Source: Nocardioides agri (GTDB taxonomy: Bacteria; Actinomycetota; Actinomycetes; Propionibacteriales; Nocardioidaceae). From it: DNA of 64,000 nt. Location of the stretch: NCBI RefSeq assembly GCF_013778305.1, contig NZ_JACEIC010000002.1, positions 2,195,669 through 2,259,668 of the forward strand, in the 5' to 3' direction. Made by a program: the position numbers and the translations under genes. The notes under the pieces are model-generated. The model saw only the letters and a program-made list of their open reading frames with translations. It searched no databases and was not told where the DNA came from. Positions 62,810-64,000 of the stretch are shown here, in pieces; the stretch's first letter is position 1, and the number at the start of each line of letters is the position of its first letter.

Positions 62810-63537
62810 AGCGCCGCGCCGACGACGCCGGCCTTGTTGAGCAGCGTCGCCGGGATGATCTCGGTGTCGAGGTCGAGCAGCGGCAGGAAGTCGTCCGACT
62901 CCTTGGACACCCCGCCGCCGACGACGAAGAGCTCGGGGGAGAACAGCATCTCCAGGGTGCGGTAGTAGCGGGTGAGCCGCTTGGCCCACTCCTCCCACGA
63001 CAGGTCCTCGCGGGTACGGGCGCTGTTGGCCGCGCGCGACTCGGCGTCGTGGCCGTCGATCTCGAGGTGGCCGAGCTCCGAGTTGGGCACGAGGACGCCG
63101 TCGTGGACGAGCGCCGAGCCGATGCCGGTGCCGAGCGTGGTGACGATGACCAGCCCGGAGCGGCCCTTCGCGGCGCCGTACCGCACTTCGGCGAGGCCGG
63201 CGGCGTCGGCGTCGTTGACCACGTGCACCTCGCGGCCGGTCGCGGCGGTGAAGAGGGCGTCGGCGTCGGTGCCGATCCAGGACTTGTCGATGTTGGCGGC
63301 CGAGTGGACGACGCCGTGGCGTACGACGCCGGGCACGGTGACGCCGACCGCGCCGGTGCAGTCGGGGAACTTCGCCAGCAGCTCGACGAAGATCTCGGCG
63401 ATGTTCTCGGGGGTGGACGCCTCCGGGGTCCGGATGCGCTCCCGCTCGGCGGCGAAGTCGCCGGCGTCCAGATCGACCGGAGCCCCCTTGATGCCGGTCC
63501 CGCCGAAGTCGATGCCGAAGGGCTGCTCGCTCGCCAT
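62785..63537 (-). CDS. ppgK: Polyphosphate glucokinase (ROK family)
   Basis: This 250-aa enzyme phosphorylates glucose with polyphosphate (and often ATP). The ROK fold signatures are FGIDFGGTGIKGAPVDL, GVTVPGVV, VVNDADAAGLAE, VTTLGTGIGSAL, LGHLEIDGHDAE and VVGGGVSKE; the length and the IDFGGTGIKGA start are typical of actinobacterial PpgK rather than of ATP-glucokinases. The start is ATG 63537. It is divergent from a PadR-type regulator, which may or may not control it. Confidence 0.9.
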   Translation of the reverse strand: MASEQPFGIDFGGTGIKGAPVDLDAGDFAAERERIRTPEASTPENIAEIFVELLAKFPDCTGAVGVTVPGVVRHGVVHSAANIDKSWIGTDADALFTAATGREVHVVNDADAAGLAEVRYGAAKGRSGLVIVTTLGTGIGSALVHDGVLVPNSELGHLEIDGHDAESRAANSARTREDLSWEEWAKRLTRYYRTLEMLFSPELFVVGGGVSKESDDFLPLLDLDTEIIPATLLNKAGVVGAALYASEGGG

Positions 63538-63568
63538 GGGACAAACCTACGACTTCTAGACTCTGCCC

Positions 63569-64000
63569 ATGGCCGGTCAGGAGACGCGCATGCTGCTGCT
63601 CGGCGCGGTCGCGCTCTTCGAGCCGGTCAACGGCTACCAGATCCGGCGCGAGCTGCTGTCCTGGCAGGTCGACCGCTGGGCGCACACCAACCCCGGCTCG
63701 ATCTACCACGGCCTGAGCTCGCTCGCCGGCCAGGGCTTCCTGGCCCGCCACGACCTCGTGGACGGCGTCCGCGAGGTCGCCGTCTACGAGCTCACCGACG
63801 ACGGTCGAGCCGAGCTGCGCCGGCTGATGATCGAGGCGCTCGAGACGGTGAATCCCTACGAGCGCAGCGGGTTCACCGTCGCGTTCTCGATGCTGCCGCT
63901 GCTCGACCGCGCCGAGGTCGTCCGCAGCCTCACCGCCCGGCGGGTCGAGCTCGAGCGCACGGTCGCCGAGTTCGGCAACGCCGAGCCGGGTGTCGCGCCG
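63569..64000 (+). CDS. PadR family transcriptional regulator, 5' part
   Basis: The first 144 codons are present; the gene runs off the window. The winged-helix PadR domain is clear: LLLGAVALFEPVNGYQIRRELL, NPGSIYHGLSSLAGQGFLA and VYELTDDGRAELRRLM. ATG 63569 lies 6 nt after a TAGACT hexamer (63557-63562), so it is probably leaderless. It is divergent from ppgK with a 31-bp gap. Confidence 0.88.
   Translation, partial: MAGQETRMLLLGAVALFEPVNGYQIRRELLSWQVDRWAHTNPGSIYHGLSSLAGQGFLARHDLVDGVREVAVYELTDDGRAELRRLMIEALETVNPYERSGFTVAFSMLPLLDRAEVVRSLTARRVELERTVAEFGNAEPGVAP

Overview
The window comes from the chromosome of a very GC-rich actinobacterium, and its gene content and order fit a Nocardioides-like member of the Propionibacteriales. 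It begins inside dnaN and runs dnaN-gnd-recF-dciA-gyrB-gyrA-DUF3566-tRNA-Ile-DLW39-tRNA-Ala, the conserved stretch just downstream of the chromosomal origin. GTG starts are common, and several genes look leaderless, with a TAnnnT -10 hexamer 6 or 7 nt before the start codon.

From 9.2 to 16.6 kb the gene order is broken by a lower-GC island. A 32-bp exact direct repeat of the tRNA-Ala 3' end (9208-9239 and 16535-16566) marks both edges. The island carries a plus-strand operon (Z1-family helicase/ATPase, ParB/Srx-like protein, candidate restriction nuclease, 93-aa protein) preceded by a paralogous 97-aa protein. These face a minus-strand C5-cytosine methyltransferase and a Vsr endonuclease. A truncated HNH gene lies at the right edge. 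No integrase is visible. I read the island as a restriction-modification-like defence cassette.

From 16.9 to 25.6 kb are mostly housekeeping or membrane genes: a secreted metzincin-type protease, SURF1, DUF3817, a patatin-like lipase, a PlsC-type acyltransferase, an Ala-rich repeat protein, a cyclophilin, a rhomboid protease, a double-length CrgA and a DUF881 protein. The convergent gap before crgA holds a large hairpin, a cluster of DnaA-box-like motifs and a terminator. From 25.6 to 34.2 kb is the complete growth and division signalling operon fhaA-fhaB-pstP-rodA-pbpA-pknA-pknB on the minus strand, followed by tRNA-Leu(CAG) and a glycerophosphotransferase-like gene.

From 35.9 to 52.2 kb is a cluster of sensory, stress and envelope genes: a DUF7144 membrane protein, an alditol-oxidase-type flavoenzyme, a bacteriophytochrome fused to a SpoIIE-type phosphatase, a formylglycine-generating enzyme, a potassium channel, YihY, a large membrane protein, an HdeD-like protein, two tandem LAL-type LuxR regulators, a DUF1269 protein, a 66-aa protein, an AI-2E-family transporter and a cardiolipin synthase. 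Seven control regions in this block share a palindrome, TCACCCG-N3-CGGGTGA with variants, placed about 31-34 bp upstream of a -10-like hexamer. I propose that this is an undescribed regulon.

From 53.7 kb to the end are two MMPL transporters, each with its own regulator (TetR and MarR) and operator-like palindrome, a malic enzyme, an AbiEi/DUF559-like gene with an in-frame amber codon bracketed by mirrored sets of palindromes, a polyphosphate glucokinase, and the start of a PadR-family regulator.
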